Positions 1 to 7,076 of a DNA stretch of 28,077 bases are shown here, one piece after another. The translations under genes were made by a program, and so were the position numbers. The notes beneath the pieces were generated by a model. That model saw nothing but the letters and a program-made list of their open reading frames with translations. It had not been told where the DNA came from and did no database searches. Numbering within the stretch: the stretch's first letter is position 1; each line of letters begins with the position of its first letter. Source of the stretch: a virus. The DNA is taken from the IMG/VR virus record IMGVR_UViG_3300034073_001511, positions 1 through 28,077 of that record. The stretch is one strand, 5' to 3'.

Positions 1-3
1 GTC

Positions 4-47
4 CTGTCTTATCTAAGACAGTAAACATTTCGGTATATAATTACAAG
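4..47 (+). promoter_or_regulatory. Promoter with upstream palindrome, leaderless HNH transcript
   Basis: A perfect inverted repeat CTGTCTTA-TC-TAAGACAG occupies 4-21. A consensus -10 box TATAAT is at 36-41, ending 6 nt before the ATG at 48. AAGACA at 15-20 is a weak -35 candidate (15-bp spacing) inside the right arm of the palindrome. No Shine-Dalgarno precedes the ATG, so a transcript from this box would start at or next to the start codon. The palindrome is placed where a dimeric regulator could cover the -35 region. The -10 box and palindrome are seen directly; regulation is inferred. Confidence 0.6.
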
Positions 48-824
48 ATGCGTTCACGCTGGAAAATTCCTCATTGTTCGCTATGTGACGAAGCGCTTCC
101 CAATCGAGGCAATCGTGGTGTAGAAACGACCGCAAACATCGTGTGTGAGTCTTGCGCCGAAAATCTCCGGCGGGATTGCAGTCGGTGTCGCCAGTCATTT
201 TTGCCGTCTAGCACTCGAGGCTTGCGATATGCGTATTGCCGGCCATGTGCTCGGGAATACAGCAGGAATTACAAGGCCAGTCAGAAAGGTTTTTCTGATT
301 TGCCGGCCGAGCTTGAGTGTCGCTGGTGCCTAAAGCCATTTGAACCGAAAACTCGTAGGAGCAAATGCTGTTCTACGCCATGCACGTTGGCTTTCAACGA
401 ATTTCAACGTCGAACTGGTTTGGAGTTTCGTTCGTCAATTTTGCGACTTTGTGAGTGTGGCCGTTATGCCCGTCGTCAGGTCGGTAAATGTGCCGAGTGT
501 TTGCCACCTGGAGGTCGCAAACTGCACCGTGGAAAGGCCATGAAGCGGCGTTATTTGGCTGAATTGGCTGGGGACAAGGGCATCACCTGGCGTGCTCTTG
601 GCCAGCGTGACGGCTGGGACTGTCATTTGTGCGGCGATTTGGTTGAGGAGAAGGCTGGGACGGCGTATGAGCCGTTTGGAGCCACTGTGGATCATGTGAT
701 TTCGATCGTTGAGGGCGGCACTCATACTTGGGACAATGTCAGGTTGGCTCATCGGCGTTGCAATACTTCTCGAGGGTCGAAGCCGGTGGAGGTGATCGTC
801 AATGGGGAATCGCAAGGCGGTTGA
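48..824 (+). CDS. Cys-rich HNH endonuclease
   Basis: A 258-residue protein whose C-terminal third is an HNH nuclease: Cys192-x2-Cys195, Asp215-His216 in the motif ATVDHVISIVEGG, Asn230, His235 and Cys238 (NVRLAHRRCN), followed by a basic tail. Such nucleases cut DNA with one divalent metal; in HK97-like phages an HNH protein beside the terminase genes takes part in genome packaging. The N-terminal 150 residues hold many further Cys pairs (10/13, 33/36, 44/47, 64/67, 91/94, 107-108/112, 135/137, 148/151), consistent with several zinc knuckles for DNA binding. The start has no Shine-Dalgarno but sits just after a TATAAT box. The gene overlaps the small terminase gene by 23 nt. The HNH call is secure; a role in packaging is inferred from position. 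Confidence 0.9.
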   Translation: MRSRWKIPHCSLCDEALPNRGNRGVETTANIVCESCAENLRRDCSRCRQSFLPSSTRGLRYAYCRPCAREYSRNYKASQKGFSDLPAELECRWCLKPFEPKTRRSKCCSTPCTLAFNEFQRRTGLEFRSSILRLCECGRYARRQVGKCAECLPPGGRKLHRGKAMKRRYLAELAGDKGITWRALGQRDGWDCHLCGDLVEEKAGTAYEPFGATVDHVISIVEGGTHTWDNVRLAHRRCNTSRGSKPVEVIVNGESQGG

Positions 825-1116
825 TGCGACGATCAAGGCGATGCGGAAGGATGGCCGTTTGAAGGCGGCTGATGCGGCGACGGTGCAGATGGTTGAATCG
901 TTGGCTGATGCGGTGGATATCGATCCGGCGAATGCGAGTTTGTGGCGGGAATTTCGGGCTTCGTTGGATAGTTTGATGCGTTTGGGTTTGGAGGAAAAGA
1001 ATGACGGCGACGAAGTTGCGCTCATCATTGCGGCGCTCCGAGGCCCAGCCGAGGTTTCAGACTCCTCGGAGTCCAAGTCGGCTAAGTCTCGGGCCCGAAG
1101 TCGAAAGGCTGGCTAA
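802..1116 (+). CDS. Terminase small subunit (putative)
   Basis: A 104-residue, helix-rich, charged protein directly upstream of the large terminase. The pattern GRLKAADAATVQMVESLADA followed by ASLWREFRASLDSLM resembles the short small-terminase subunits of actinophages, which recognise the packaging site and load the large subunit. A strong Shine-Dalgarno GGAGGTGA (788-795) lies 6 nt before the ATG, inside the end of the HNH gene, which decides the start. The last 116 nt overlap the large-terminase frame. The C-terminal 20 residues are Ser/Lys/Arg-rich and probably flexible. The call rests on position and family-like pattern, not on a catalytic motif. Confidence 0.7.
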   Translation: MGNRKAVDATIKAMRKDGRLKAADAATVQMVESLADAVDIDPANASLWREFRASLDSLMRLGLEEKNDGDEVALIIAALRGPAEVSDSSESKSAKSRARSRKAG

Positions 1117-2437
1117 GGAGTTAGGTCGGCCGTTGATGCCGTGGCAGTCTCATGCGGCGCATCTTGGTCTTGAGATGGTGGAAACGCCTGAGGGTTTGTT
1201 GATTCCAGCGTTTCGTGAGGTGATTTGTACGGTGATGAGGCAGTCGGGTAAGTCGACCCTTCTGTTTTCGTTGTTTGCTCATCGGTCGACAATGTGGCAG
1301 TCGTTGCCGCAACGATCCATCTATACGGCTCAGGATGGTTCGGCGGCTCGCCGCAAGTTGATTGACGACATGGCTCCGATGTATCAGGAGTCAAAGTTGT
1401 TTAGCAAGCTTGTTTCTCGGGTCTATAAGGGTGTTGGCAACGAGAGCATTGATTTCAAGACGGGTTCGACGATCAGGACGATTGGTTCGTCCGAGGCTGC
1501 CGGTCACGGTATGACTTCGATCGGTATGGCCGGTATTGACGAGTCGTTTGCTGATCTTGATTTTCGGCGTGAACAGGCTTTGCAGCCGTCGATGGCGACG
1601 GTGGCTGATGCTCAGACTTGGAATGTGTCGACGGCTGGTACTGAGCGGTCGGTGTATTTGCGAAAGAAGATTGAGGATGGTCGGGCGGCGGTGGCCGAGG
1701 GGCGCACGACTGGCCTGGCATATATTGAATATTCGATTCCCGATGATGCTGATTGTGATAATCCAGAAACCTGGTGGGAGTTCATGCCCGCTCTCGGCTG
1801 GACGATCAGTGAGGAAGTTGTCGGTCATGCCCGGTTGACGATGCCTGATGGTGAGTGGCGTCGTTCTTTCGGCAATCAATGGACTGTGACTGATGAGCGG
1901 GTGATTCCGGTGGGGGTGTGGGGTGAGGTGTGTTCGGAGGATGTGGCTCCGAGTGGTCGTTTGGTGTTTGCGTTGGATGTGAATCCTGAGCGGTCGGCGG
2001 CGGCGGTGGCGGTTGCCGATTCGGAGGGTCGGGGTGAGTTGGTGGAGTTTCGGTCTGGTGTCGGCTGGGTGGTCGACCGGGTCGTGGAACTTTGCAGGAA
2101 GTGGGAGGCGTCGGTTCGGTTGGATGCGTATTCGCCGGCCGGATCGTTGGCTGACGAGCTGGTGGCTCGTGGTGTGCGGGTGGATCGGTATGCGACTCGT
2201 GAGGTGTCGTATGCGTGCGGCTCATTTTTTGATCGTTTGATGGATCGGAAGGTTCAGGTTCGGCGTCATGCGGCGTTGGATGAGGCGGCGGCTGGTGCTC
2301 GTCGCCGGTCGACGGGTGATTCGTGGGTGTGGGCCCGCAAGGACGCTGAGTGTGATGTCAGCCCGTTGATCGCTCTCACGTTGGCGTTGGATGTTCGTGC
2401 GGCCGCTGAGCCGGAGTTGTGGGTGGCGTTCGAATGA
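1001..2437 (+). CDS. terL: Terminase large subunit
   Basis: A 478-residue ATP-driven packaging motor and headful or cos nuclease. The N-terminal LMPWQ (45-49) is the usual adenine-binding region. The Walker A motif is RQSGKST (80-86), Walker B is MAGIDE (176-181, Asp180 and Glu181), and STAGT (210-214) fits the coupling motif. The C-terminal RNase H-like nuclease shows ALDV with Asp326, then Asp375 and Asp452 as likely metal ligands. Length is normal for the family. The ATG at 1001 has GGAGG at 990-994 and keeps the conserved segment before LMPWQ, so it is preferred despite lying 116 nt inside the small-terminase gene. The gene ends in an ATGA overlap with the next one. Confidence 0.93.
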   Translation: MTATKLRSSLRRSEAQPRFQTPRSPSRLSLGPEVERLAKELGRPLMPWQSHAAHLGLEMVETPEGLLIPAFREVICTVMRQSGKSTLLFSLFAHRSTMWQSLPQRSIYTAQDGSAARRKLIDDMAPMYQESKLFSKLVSRVYKGVGNESIDFKTGSTIRTIGSSEAAGHGMTSIGMAGIDESFADLDFRREQALQPSMATVADAQTWNVSTAGTERSVYLRKKIEDGRAAVAEGRTTGLAYIEYSIPDDADCDNPETWWEFMPALGWTISEEVVGHARLTMPDGEWRRSFGNQWTVTDERVIPVGVWGEVCSEDVAPSGRLVFALDVNPERSAAAVAVADSEGRGELVEFRSGVGWVVDRVVELCRKWEASVRLDAYSPAGSLADELVARGVRVDRYATREVSYACGSFFDRLMDRKVQVRRHAALDEAAAGARRRSTGDSWVWARKDAECDVSPLIALTLALDVRAAAEPELWVAFE

Positions 2438-3252
2438 GGCTCGGACCTGATTCGGCCCGCTACATCCTGGCGGGACAAGGGAAGCGAGTGGCGAAACCGT
2501 TTCATCTGCGTGTTTTGTTGCCGTGGGTGTGTGAGGATGTTGAGCGTCGTTGGCGGGTCGTGTGGCTTGCCTCGTGGCCGTTGCTGATCGGTTTGACGGC
2601 ATGGTTCGGTTGGTTGCGGGGCCTCGAGCCGGGTGCGGCGTTGGCGGCGGGTGTGTTGGTGGCTGCGTTGCCGGGTGTGTGGGGCCCGCCGGTCGTTCGC
2701 CCGGTCGGTGTCGATCTGCCTGGGATGGTGATCGCTCTCGGCTCCCTGGTGGCGTTTGAGTATGGGTTGTGGCCGTTGGGTGTGGTGCTGATTGTGTTTT
2801 CGGCGCTTACGAAGGAGTCGATGCCGGTTTGGGCGGCGTTGTGGTCGTGGTCTGTTTGGCCGTTGATCGGTTTATTGGCTCCGCTGGTGATTGGTTTGGT
2901 GCGAAAGCCGGTAATCGACGAGGTGACGGCGCACCAGAATCTTCGTGAGGTGCATGATCATCCGATCAGGACGGCGATGCAGGCTCATCGTGGTCAGTGG
3001 CGGGATGCATGGATCATGGTCGCCCCGTGGGGTGTCTGTTTGGCCGGGTTGCTCGAGCCGTCGTGGCCAATGATGGTGGCGCTGGTGTGCGCATACGCTC
3101 AATTGCTGGTGGCGACCGATACGGTTCGCTTGTTGCATACGGCGGCCGGTGTTCCGTTGGCGTTGGCGGCGGTGGCGGTAATTCCGGCATCATGGTTGGT
3201 GTTGGCTGTTGTGGTTCATGTGTTTTGGTGGCGTAAGCCGCAGTTGATTTAG
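2434..3252 (+). CDS. Polytopic membrane protein, GT-C-like
   Basis: A 272-residue protein with about seven or eight hydrophobic segments, roughly at 41-60, 66-84, 95-127 (two), 133-157, 191-206, 209-227 and 236-264, and a basic N-terminus. Start by ATGA overlap with terL; an in-frame ATG at 2419 is less likely. The segment ALTKESMPVWAALW (124-137) and a late TDTVR (228-232) before a Pro-containing helix recall the membrane core of GT-C glycosyltransferases, which use lipid-linked sugars, but the protein is much shorter than typical members and I cannot identify a catalytic Asp with confidence. Two soluble glycosyltransferases are encoded in the same late region. A hypothetical membrane protein is the safe call; GT-C relation is inference. 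Confidence 0.6.
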   Translation: MRLGPDSARYILAGQGKRVAKPFHLRVLLPWVCEDVERRWRVVWLASWPLLIGLTAWFGWLRGLEPGAALAAGVLVAALPGVWGPPVVRPVGVDLPGMVIALGSLVAFEYGLWPLGVVLIVFSALTKESMPVWAALWSWSVWPLIGLLAPLVIGLVRKPVIDEVTAHQNLREVHDHPIRTAMQAHRGQWRDAWIMVAPWGVCLAGLLEPSWPMMVALVCAYAQLLVATDTVRLLHTAAGVPLALAAVAVIPASWLVLAVVVHVFWWRKPQLI

Positions 3253-3260
3253 GAGGTGTT

Positions 3261-3404
3261 GTGAAGGATCGGGTCGGTACTGTGTTGCAGGGTGTTGGTT
3301 TGATGGTGGCAGCGGTTTCGGTTGGTGCGATTTATGCGCCGGCCGGTGGGATTGTTGCTGCTATCGGTTTGGTGCTGTTCGGCATCGCCGCTGAAAAGGA
3401 TTGA
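3261..3404 (+). CDS. Small membrane protein, hypothetical
   Basis: A 47-residue protein starting at GTG with AGGAGGTG at 3251-3258 just upstream. Nearly the whole chain after residue 8 is hydrophobic with Gly and Ala, enough for one long or two short membrane segments, and it ends in AAEKD. It lies 8 nt after the polytopic membrane protein and one base before the next gene, in the same operon. It could be a partner of the upstream membrane protein or a holin-like peptide; no family is recognised. Confidence 0.6.
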   Translation: MKDRVGTVLQGVGLMVAAVSVGAIYAPAGGIVAAIGLVLFGIAAEKD

Positions 3405-3405
3405 G

Positions 3406-3759
3406 ATGGCTGGTTTGGCTGGCACATATAACATCATCGCTGATCAGGGCGCCACGTTCGGACGCACGATCACTTGGAACGACGCCAACGGCGACCCGGT
3501 AGACCTGGACGGCTACACGGCCCGGATGCAGGTCCGATCAATTGTGTCGTCGGCTGAGGTGGCGCTCGAGCTCACGACCGAGAACGGTCGAATCGCTCTC
3601 GGCGGTGCTTTGGGAACGATCACGTTGACAGTGCCGGCGACAGCGATGGATGACATTGAAGGCGGGTCATACGCCTATGATTTGGAATTGGTGAACGGGT
3701 CGGATGTGACTCGTTTGTTGATGGGTTCTTTTACGGTGCGGGCTGAGGTGACTCGATGA
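3406..3759 (+). CDS. Beta-rich fibre-associated virion protein (putative)
   Basis: A 117-residue protein, mostly short beta-strand-like segments. The pattern [20 protein letters not shown], then GYTARMQVR, a late YAYDLEL and a closing GSFTV is shared by small phage proteins placed just before tail fibres, resembling the N-terminal domain of baseplate upper (BppU-like) proteins. The ATG at 3406 lies one base after the preceding stop; a longer reading from 3322 would overlap that gene completely and begins with unrelated sequence. It ends in an ATGA overlap with the collagen-like fibre gene, so the two are probably translated together, and it may anchor or chaperone that fibre. The role is inferred. 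Confidence 0.65.
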   Translation: MAGLAGTYNIIADQGATFGRTITWNDANGDPVDLDGYTARMQVRSIVSSAEVALELTTENGRIALGGALGTITLTVPATAMDDIEGGSYAYDLELVNGSDVTRLLMGSFTVRAEVTR

Positions 3760-5570
3760 GTTTTCAGGTGAACGATCAGCCACCGAAGGTAACCGTCACC
3801 GAAGAAAACGTCAGCGCTTCTATCTCGTTGTCCGGCCAGGGTCCACAGGGTCCGCAAGGTCCGCAGGGTGCGGCGTCAACCGTTCCCGGTCCGCAGGGTG
3901 CGACCGGCCCTCAGGGCGCTACTGGCGCTCAGGGTGTGCAAGGCCCTCAGGGTGCCACTGGTGCGACCGGCCCGCAGGGACCGGAAGGTATCCAAGGAGC
4001 GACAGGCCCGCAGGGTGCTCAAGGCGCCCAGGGTGCGACCGGTGCACAAGGTGCGACCGGCCCGCAGGGTTCAACGGGACCTCAGGGCGATCAGGGCCCT
4101 CAAGGTATTACTGGTGCGCAAGGCCCTCAGGGTGCGCAAGGTCCGACAGGCCCGCAGGGTTCAGCCGGCCCACAAGGCCCGCAAGGCGAAACTGGCGCCC
4201 AGGGACCGCAGGGTGATACCGGCCCACAGGGTGCAACTGGCCCTCAGGGTGCGCAAGGCGACACCGGCCCGCAAGGCGCTCAGGGTGCGCAAGGCCCACA
4301 AGGCGATACTGGTGCGCAGGGTGCTCAAGGCCCGCAGGGCGATACTGGCCCCCAAGGTGCTATTGGCCCACAAGGGCCGCAAGGTGACACCGGCGCACAG
4401 GGACCGCAGGGCCCGCAAGGTGATCTTGGTCCCCAAGGAGATACAGGCCCGCAAGGCCCACAGGGCGCCCAAGGTGCGACAGGTGCTACCGGCGCTCAAG
4501 GCCCACAAGGTGCGCAAGGAGCCGAGGGTCAGTCAACTTCGTTCTACGACTACAAGATCAAGACGACATTGAACTCCGGTGATCCCGGCTCCGGGTACAT
4601 CATCTACAACAACGCCACTCAAACATCGGCGACACAGATCAATGTCTCCCACATCACCTTCGACAACTTTGATGTTGACATCTTCCTGACGCTGCTTGGC
4701 GTCGGCGATGTACTGGTCATTCAGGATTCGACGGATTCGAACGATTATCAGAAGTGGGAAATTAGCTCGGCGCCGACGGATCAGGCCGGCTACATCGAAT
4801 ACCCCGTCACGCTGCTTGACAGCGGTGGAGATGGCACGACCGGCTTCGCCAACGACCTCGAGGTGCTGTTCGCCATCTCCACCCAAGGCCCGCAGGGTCC
4901 GCAGGGTGCGCAGGGCGCTACCGGCCCTCAGGGTGCCGAAGGCCCGCAAGGCCCGCAGGGCGATACAGGTGCTCAGGGTGCTCAGGGTCCACAGGGCGAT
5001 ACGGGTACTCAGGGTCCTCAAGGCGCTCAGGGCGATACCGGCCCACAAGGCGACATTGGTCCCCAAGGTGCGCAGGGCCCCCAAGGTGATACTGGCGCTC
5101 AGGGTCCGCAAGGCGCACAGGGTGACACCGGCCCGCAGGGTGCCACTGGCCCGCAGGGTGATACTGGTCCTCAGGGTGCTCAGGGCGCCCAGGGTGCTAC
5201 TGGTGCTCAGGGCCCTCAGGGCGATATTGGTGCGCAGGGTGCGACAGGCCCGGCCGGCCCGCAAGGCGACACTGGTCCCCAGGGCGCACAAGGCGCACAA
5301 GGCCCGCAGGGTGCCGCCGGCGCTCAAGGCGAAACAGGCCCACAGGGTGCAACTGGGCCACAGGGACCGGAAGGCCCGCAGGGTGCTACTGGGCCTCAGG
5401 GTGCTGAGGGTCCGCAGGGTGCCACTGGTGCTCAGGGTGATCAAGGTCCGCAGGGTGCCGAGGGGCCGCAAGGTTCACAAGGCCCGCAAGGTGCTCAAGG
5501 TGCGCAGGGTGCACAAGGTCCACAAGGTGCCGATGCTGACATCGGTTTGATTATCGCTCTTGGAGGCTGA
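3756..5570 (+). CDS. Collagen-like fibre protein
   Basis: A 604-residue protein built from Gly-X-Y triplets, mainly GPQ, GAQ, GAT and GDT. Residues 1-28 are a non-collagen head; residues 29-257 are the first collagen tract, with a short break (AASTVP) near 38-43; residues 258-377 are a globular, Asp/Thr-rich insert starting near [10 protein letters not shown]; residues 378-591 are the second tract; the last 13 residues ([13 protein letters not shown]) are a short hydrophobic end. Such tracts form trimeric triple helices in phage tail fibres, with Gln, Thr and charged residues replacing hydroxyproline. The insert could set trimer register or bind a receptor. It is flanked by ATGA coupling upstream and the next virion gene 2 nt downstream. 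Function as an adhesion fibre is strongly suggested; the receptor is unknown. Confidence 0.88.
   Translation: MSFQVNDQPPKVTVTEENVSASISLSGQGPQGPQGPQGAASTVPGPQGATGPQGATGAQGVQGPQGATGATGPQGPEGIQGATGPQGAQGAQGATGAQGATGPQGSTGPQGDQGPQGITGAQGPQGAQGPTGPQGSAGPQGPQGETGAQGPQGDTGPQGATGPQGAQGDTGPQGAQGAQGPQGDTGAQGAQGPQGDTGPQGAIGPQGPQGDTGAQGPQGPQGDLGPQGDTGPQGPQGAQGATGATGAQGPQGAQGAEGQSTSFYDYKIKTTLNSGDPGSGYIIYNNATQTSATQINVSHITFDNFDVDIFLTLLGVGDVLVIQDSTDSNDYQKWEISSAPTDQAGYIEYPVTLLDSGGDGTTGFANDLEVLFAISTQGPQGPQGAQGATGPQGAEGPQGPQGDTGAQGAQGPQGDTGTQGPQGAQGDTGPQGDIGPQGAQGPQGDTGAQGPQGAQGDTGPQGATGPQGDTGPQGAQGAQGATGAQGPQGDIGAQGATGPAGPQGDTGPQGAQGAQGPQGAAGAQGETGPQGATGPQGPEGPQGATGPQGAEGPQGATGAQGDQGPQGAEGPQGSQGPQGAQGAQGAQGPQGADADIGLIIALGG
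3840..4526 (+). repeat. Gly-X-Gln collagen tract 1
   Basis: About 229 residues of in-frame 9-base triplet repeats, mostly GGN-CCN/GCN-CAR. Codons alternate between GGT/GGC and CAA/CAG, so the DNA is less uniform than the protein. Confidence 0.9.
4887..5528 (+). repeat. Gly-X-Gln collagen tract 2
   Basis: A second tract of 214 residues with the same triplet types as tract 1, separated from it by 120 residues of ordinary sequence. The similarity between tracts makes in-frame expansion, contraction or recombination between them possible. Confidence 0.9.
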
Positions 5571-5572
5571 TT

Positions 5573-5899
5573 ATGGCTAACACATTCAAAAACGCAAAAA
5601 AGGTTCTCACCGCATCATTGTCTGATGTCTATGAGGTTCCTGCCGCTACTACGGCAATCGTAATTGGTTTGCACATCGCCAATAACGGAACAGCGAATCA
5701 CACTCTTGATTTGGTATGGACTGATGATTCGGATGCTGATACGGCAACAGTGTTGGCTGAAGCAATCGTCGTTCCCGAGAACGCTGCGTTTTCACCTATC
5801 ATTGGAAAATTGGTTTTAGAGGCCGGTGACAAGATTCGTGGTTTGGCCGATACGACCTCGAAACTTGAGGTTACGGTTTCTGTTTTGGAGATTTCCTAA
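5573..5899 (+). CDS. Small virion-associated protein, hypothetical
   Basis: A 108-residue protein, strand-rich, with a pattern seen in small phage structural proteins near fibres: YEVPAATTAIVIGLHIANNG, a central DLVWTDD and a terminal beta-hairpin-like KLEVTVSVLEIS. It probably folds as a compact beta sandwich. GGAGG at 5562-5566 supports the ATG. It lies between the collagen fibre and the lectin-fold protein and overlaps the latter by one base (TAATG). Base composition is AT-richer than in the head genes. A stabilising or attachment role in the fibre is an inference. Confidence 0.65.
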   Translation: MANTFKNAKKVLTASLSDVYEVPAATTAIVIGLHIANNGTANHTLDLVWTDDSDADTATVLAEAIVVPENAAFSPIIGKLVLEAGDKIRGLADTTSKLEVTVSVLEIS

Positions 5900-6780
5900 T
5901 GCCGAATGGTGGTGTGATCGGCAAATCAAATGCCACTTCGTTGTTATCTGCTTCAGGTGTTTGGGGTGGTGATGAGCAGTATTTGGCTCAACTTGATTCT
6001 AAATGGCCCATCTTTGTGCCTCAGGTAGTGTTGAATGCTGATGTGTGGCTCGATGCCGCTGACACCTCAACTATTACTGAATCCGGCGGTGCGGTTTCTC
6101 AATGGAATAATAAAGGAAGTCTTGGGAACTTCACTCAAGCGACGGCGGCTCAGCAACCAACTACGGGTGTTTCAACACTAAATGGTTTGAATGTTATTGA
6201 TTTTGCTGCTGATCGTATGAACTCGGCAGATACAGCCGCTACATATAAGTTTTTGCATGATGGAACTGATTACATCGTCGCAAGTGTTTTGAAAGCCGGA
6301 GTAGTGGCAAATCCAAATACTGTTTATCTTCTTTTTGGCACTAATGGAGGTACTGGAGGCACGATAGGTGTACAAGCATTTTATGATGACCGATCATCTA
6401 TTTCGAGAAATGATCGTTTTTACCATTCAGTACAAGGTGCATCTGGTACTTTAGTAATAAATAACGCATCTAGTGATGGTTTTCTTCCTGCAAACATTTT
6501 CAATGTAATCACAATTTTTTCCGATCCGAACAATGGGACTGCTGCTAATCGAAGTGCGATGTACAAGGATGCTGGATCAGCAGTAAAAAATAATACAAGT
6601 ACTGGTTCTGTTTCATCCTCCGATCCTTCATATGTTTTGCAACTAGGTGATTCGGGATTGAGTAACGCTCCTTGGACTGGTTCTATTGCTGAACTCATTA
6701 TTGTTTCTGGTGCTGATGCAACTGAAGCCAACCGAGAAATCATCCGTGACTATCTAAACCTAAAATGGGCGGTTTACTGA
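5899..6780 (+). CDS. LamG/concanavalin-like receptor-binding protein (putative)
   Basis: A 293-residue protein. VWLDAADTSTITESGGAVSQ (near residue 50), followed by WNNKGS, a LNGLNVIDF strand and a closing WTGSIAELIIVSG then NREIIRDYLNLKW, is the typical course of the LamG-like jelly-roll domain that many phages carry on fibres and that binds glycans. Residues 1-45 look like an attachment segment. There is no signal peptide. The gene starts in the TAATG overlap and ends in a TGATG overlap with the next. It is AT-rich for this genome: 25 of 60 bases are G or C in 6181-6240. Receptor binding is inferred from the fold pattern and the neighbouring fibre. Confidence 0.75.
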   Translation: MPNGGVIGKSNATSLLSASGVWGGDEQYLAQLDSKWPIFVPQVVLNADVWLDAADTSTITESGGAVSQWNNKGSLGNFTQATAAQQPTTGVSTLNGLNVIDFAADRMNSADTAATYKFLHDGTDYIVASVLKAGVVANPNTVYLLFGTNGGTGGTIGVQAFYDDRSSISRNDRFYHSVQGASGTLVINNASSDGFLPANIFNVITIFSDPNNGTAANRSAMYKDAGSAVKNNTSTGSVSSSDPSYVLQLGDSGLSNAPWTGSIAELIIVSGADATEANREIIRDYLNLKWAVY

Positions 6781-7061
6781 TGGCCTCGACTGTTTGGTAT
6801 TCATGGACAAGCAAAGAAGATTTTGATGTATGGCATAATCAAGTCATTGAATCGCTAAATTTGCCAAGAATTGGTTACAACTCTGCAACAGGTGAGGCGA
6901 ATCCTACAGCGCAGCAAACTACTGCCTACACGGAGGCCGTAAAAATCGCTGTTGATGATTGGCGTGCGCCGGTAGAACGAAAAATTGCGGATATTTTCGC
7001 TGATGGTCTTGGGCAACTTTGTGAGGCTCCATCACTGCCAGATGGATTGTTTGTTGACTAG
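6780..7061 (+). CDS. Hypothetical protein after lectin-fold gene
   Basis: A 93-residue acidic protein with several Trp residues (STVWYSWTSKEDFDVWHNQV) and a central helix ending AVDDWRAPVERKIADIF. The ATG at 6780 is in a TGATG overlap with the preceding stop; an in-frame ATG at 6765 is also possible. Small proteins in this position are often fibre-assembly or fibre-tip partners, but I recognise no family. It shares the lower GC content of its upstream neighbours and is the last gene of that AT-richer stretch. Confidence 0.6.
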   Translation: MASTVWYSWTSKEDFDVWHNQVIESLNLPRIGYNSATGEANPTAQQTTAYTEAVKIAVDDWRAPVERKIADIFADGLGQLCEAPSLPDGLFVD

Positions 7062-7076
7062 GAATTGTGAAGTTTT

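Noticed and set aside
3322-3405. Longer start of the fibre-associated protein
   Set aside because: It would fully overlap the small membrane protein gene in another frame; the added residues do not fit the family and the ATG at 3406 follows the preceding stop directly.
3868-4572. Second + strand frame over the first collagen tract (Arg/Ala/Leu-rich)
   Set aside because: Repeat-driven shadow of the real frame; biased composition and no start signal.
4533-5471. Long antisense frame of 312 codons across the collagen tracts
   Set aside because: It is the complement of the Gly-X-Gln repeats; low-complexity Thr/Leu/Ala sequence, no ribosome site, no family pattern.
3840-5528. Collagen tracts as a CRISPR or satellite array
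   Set aside because: The repeat is in frame, has no unique spacers of constant length and encodes Gly-X-Y triplets.
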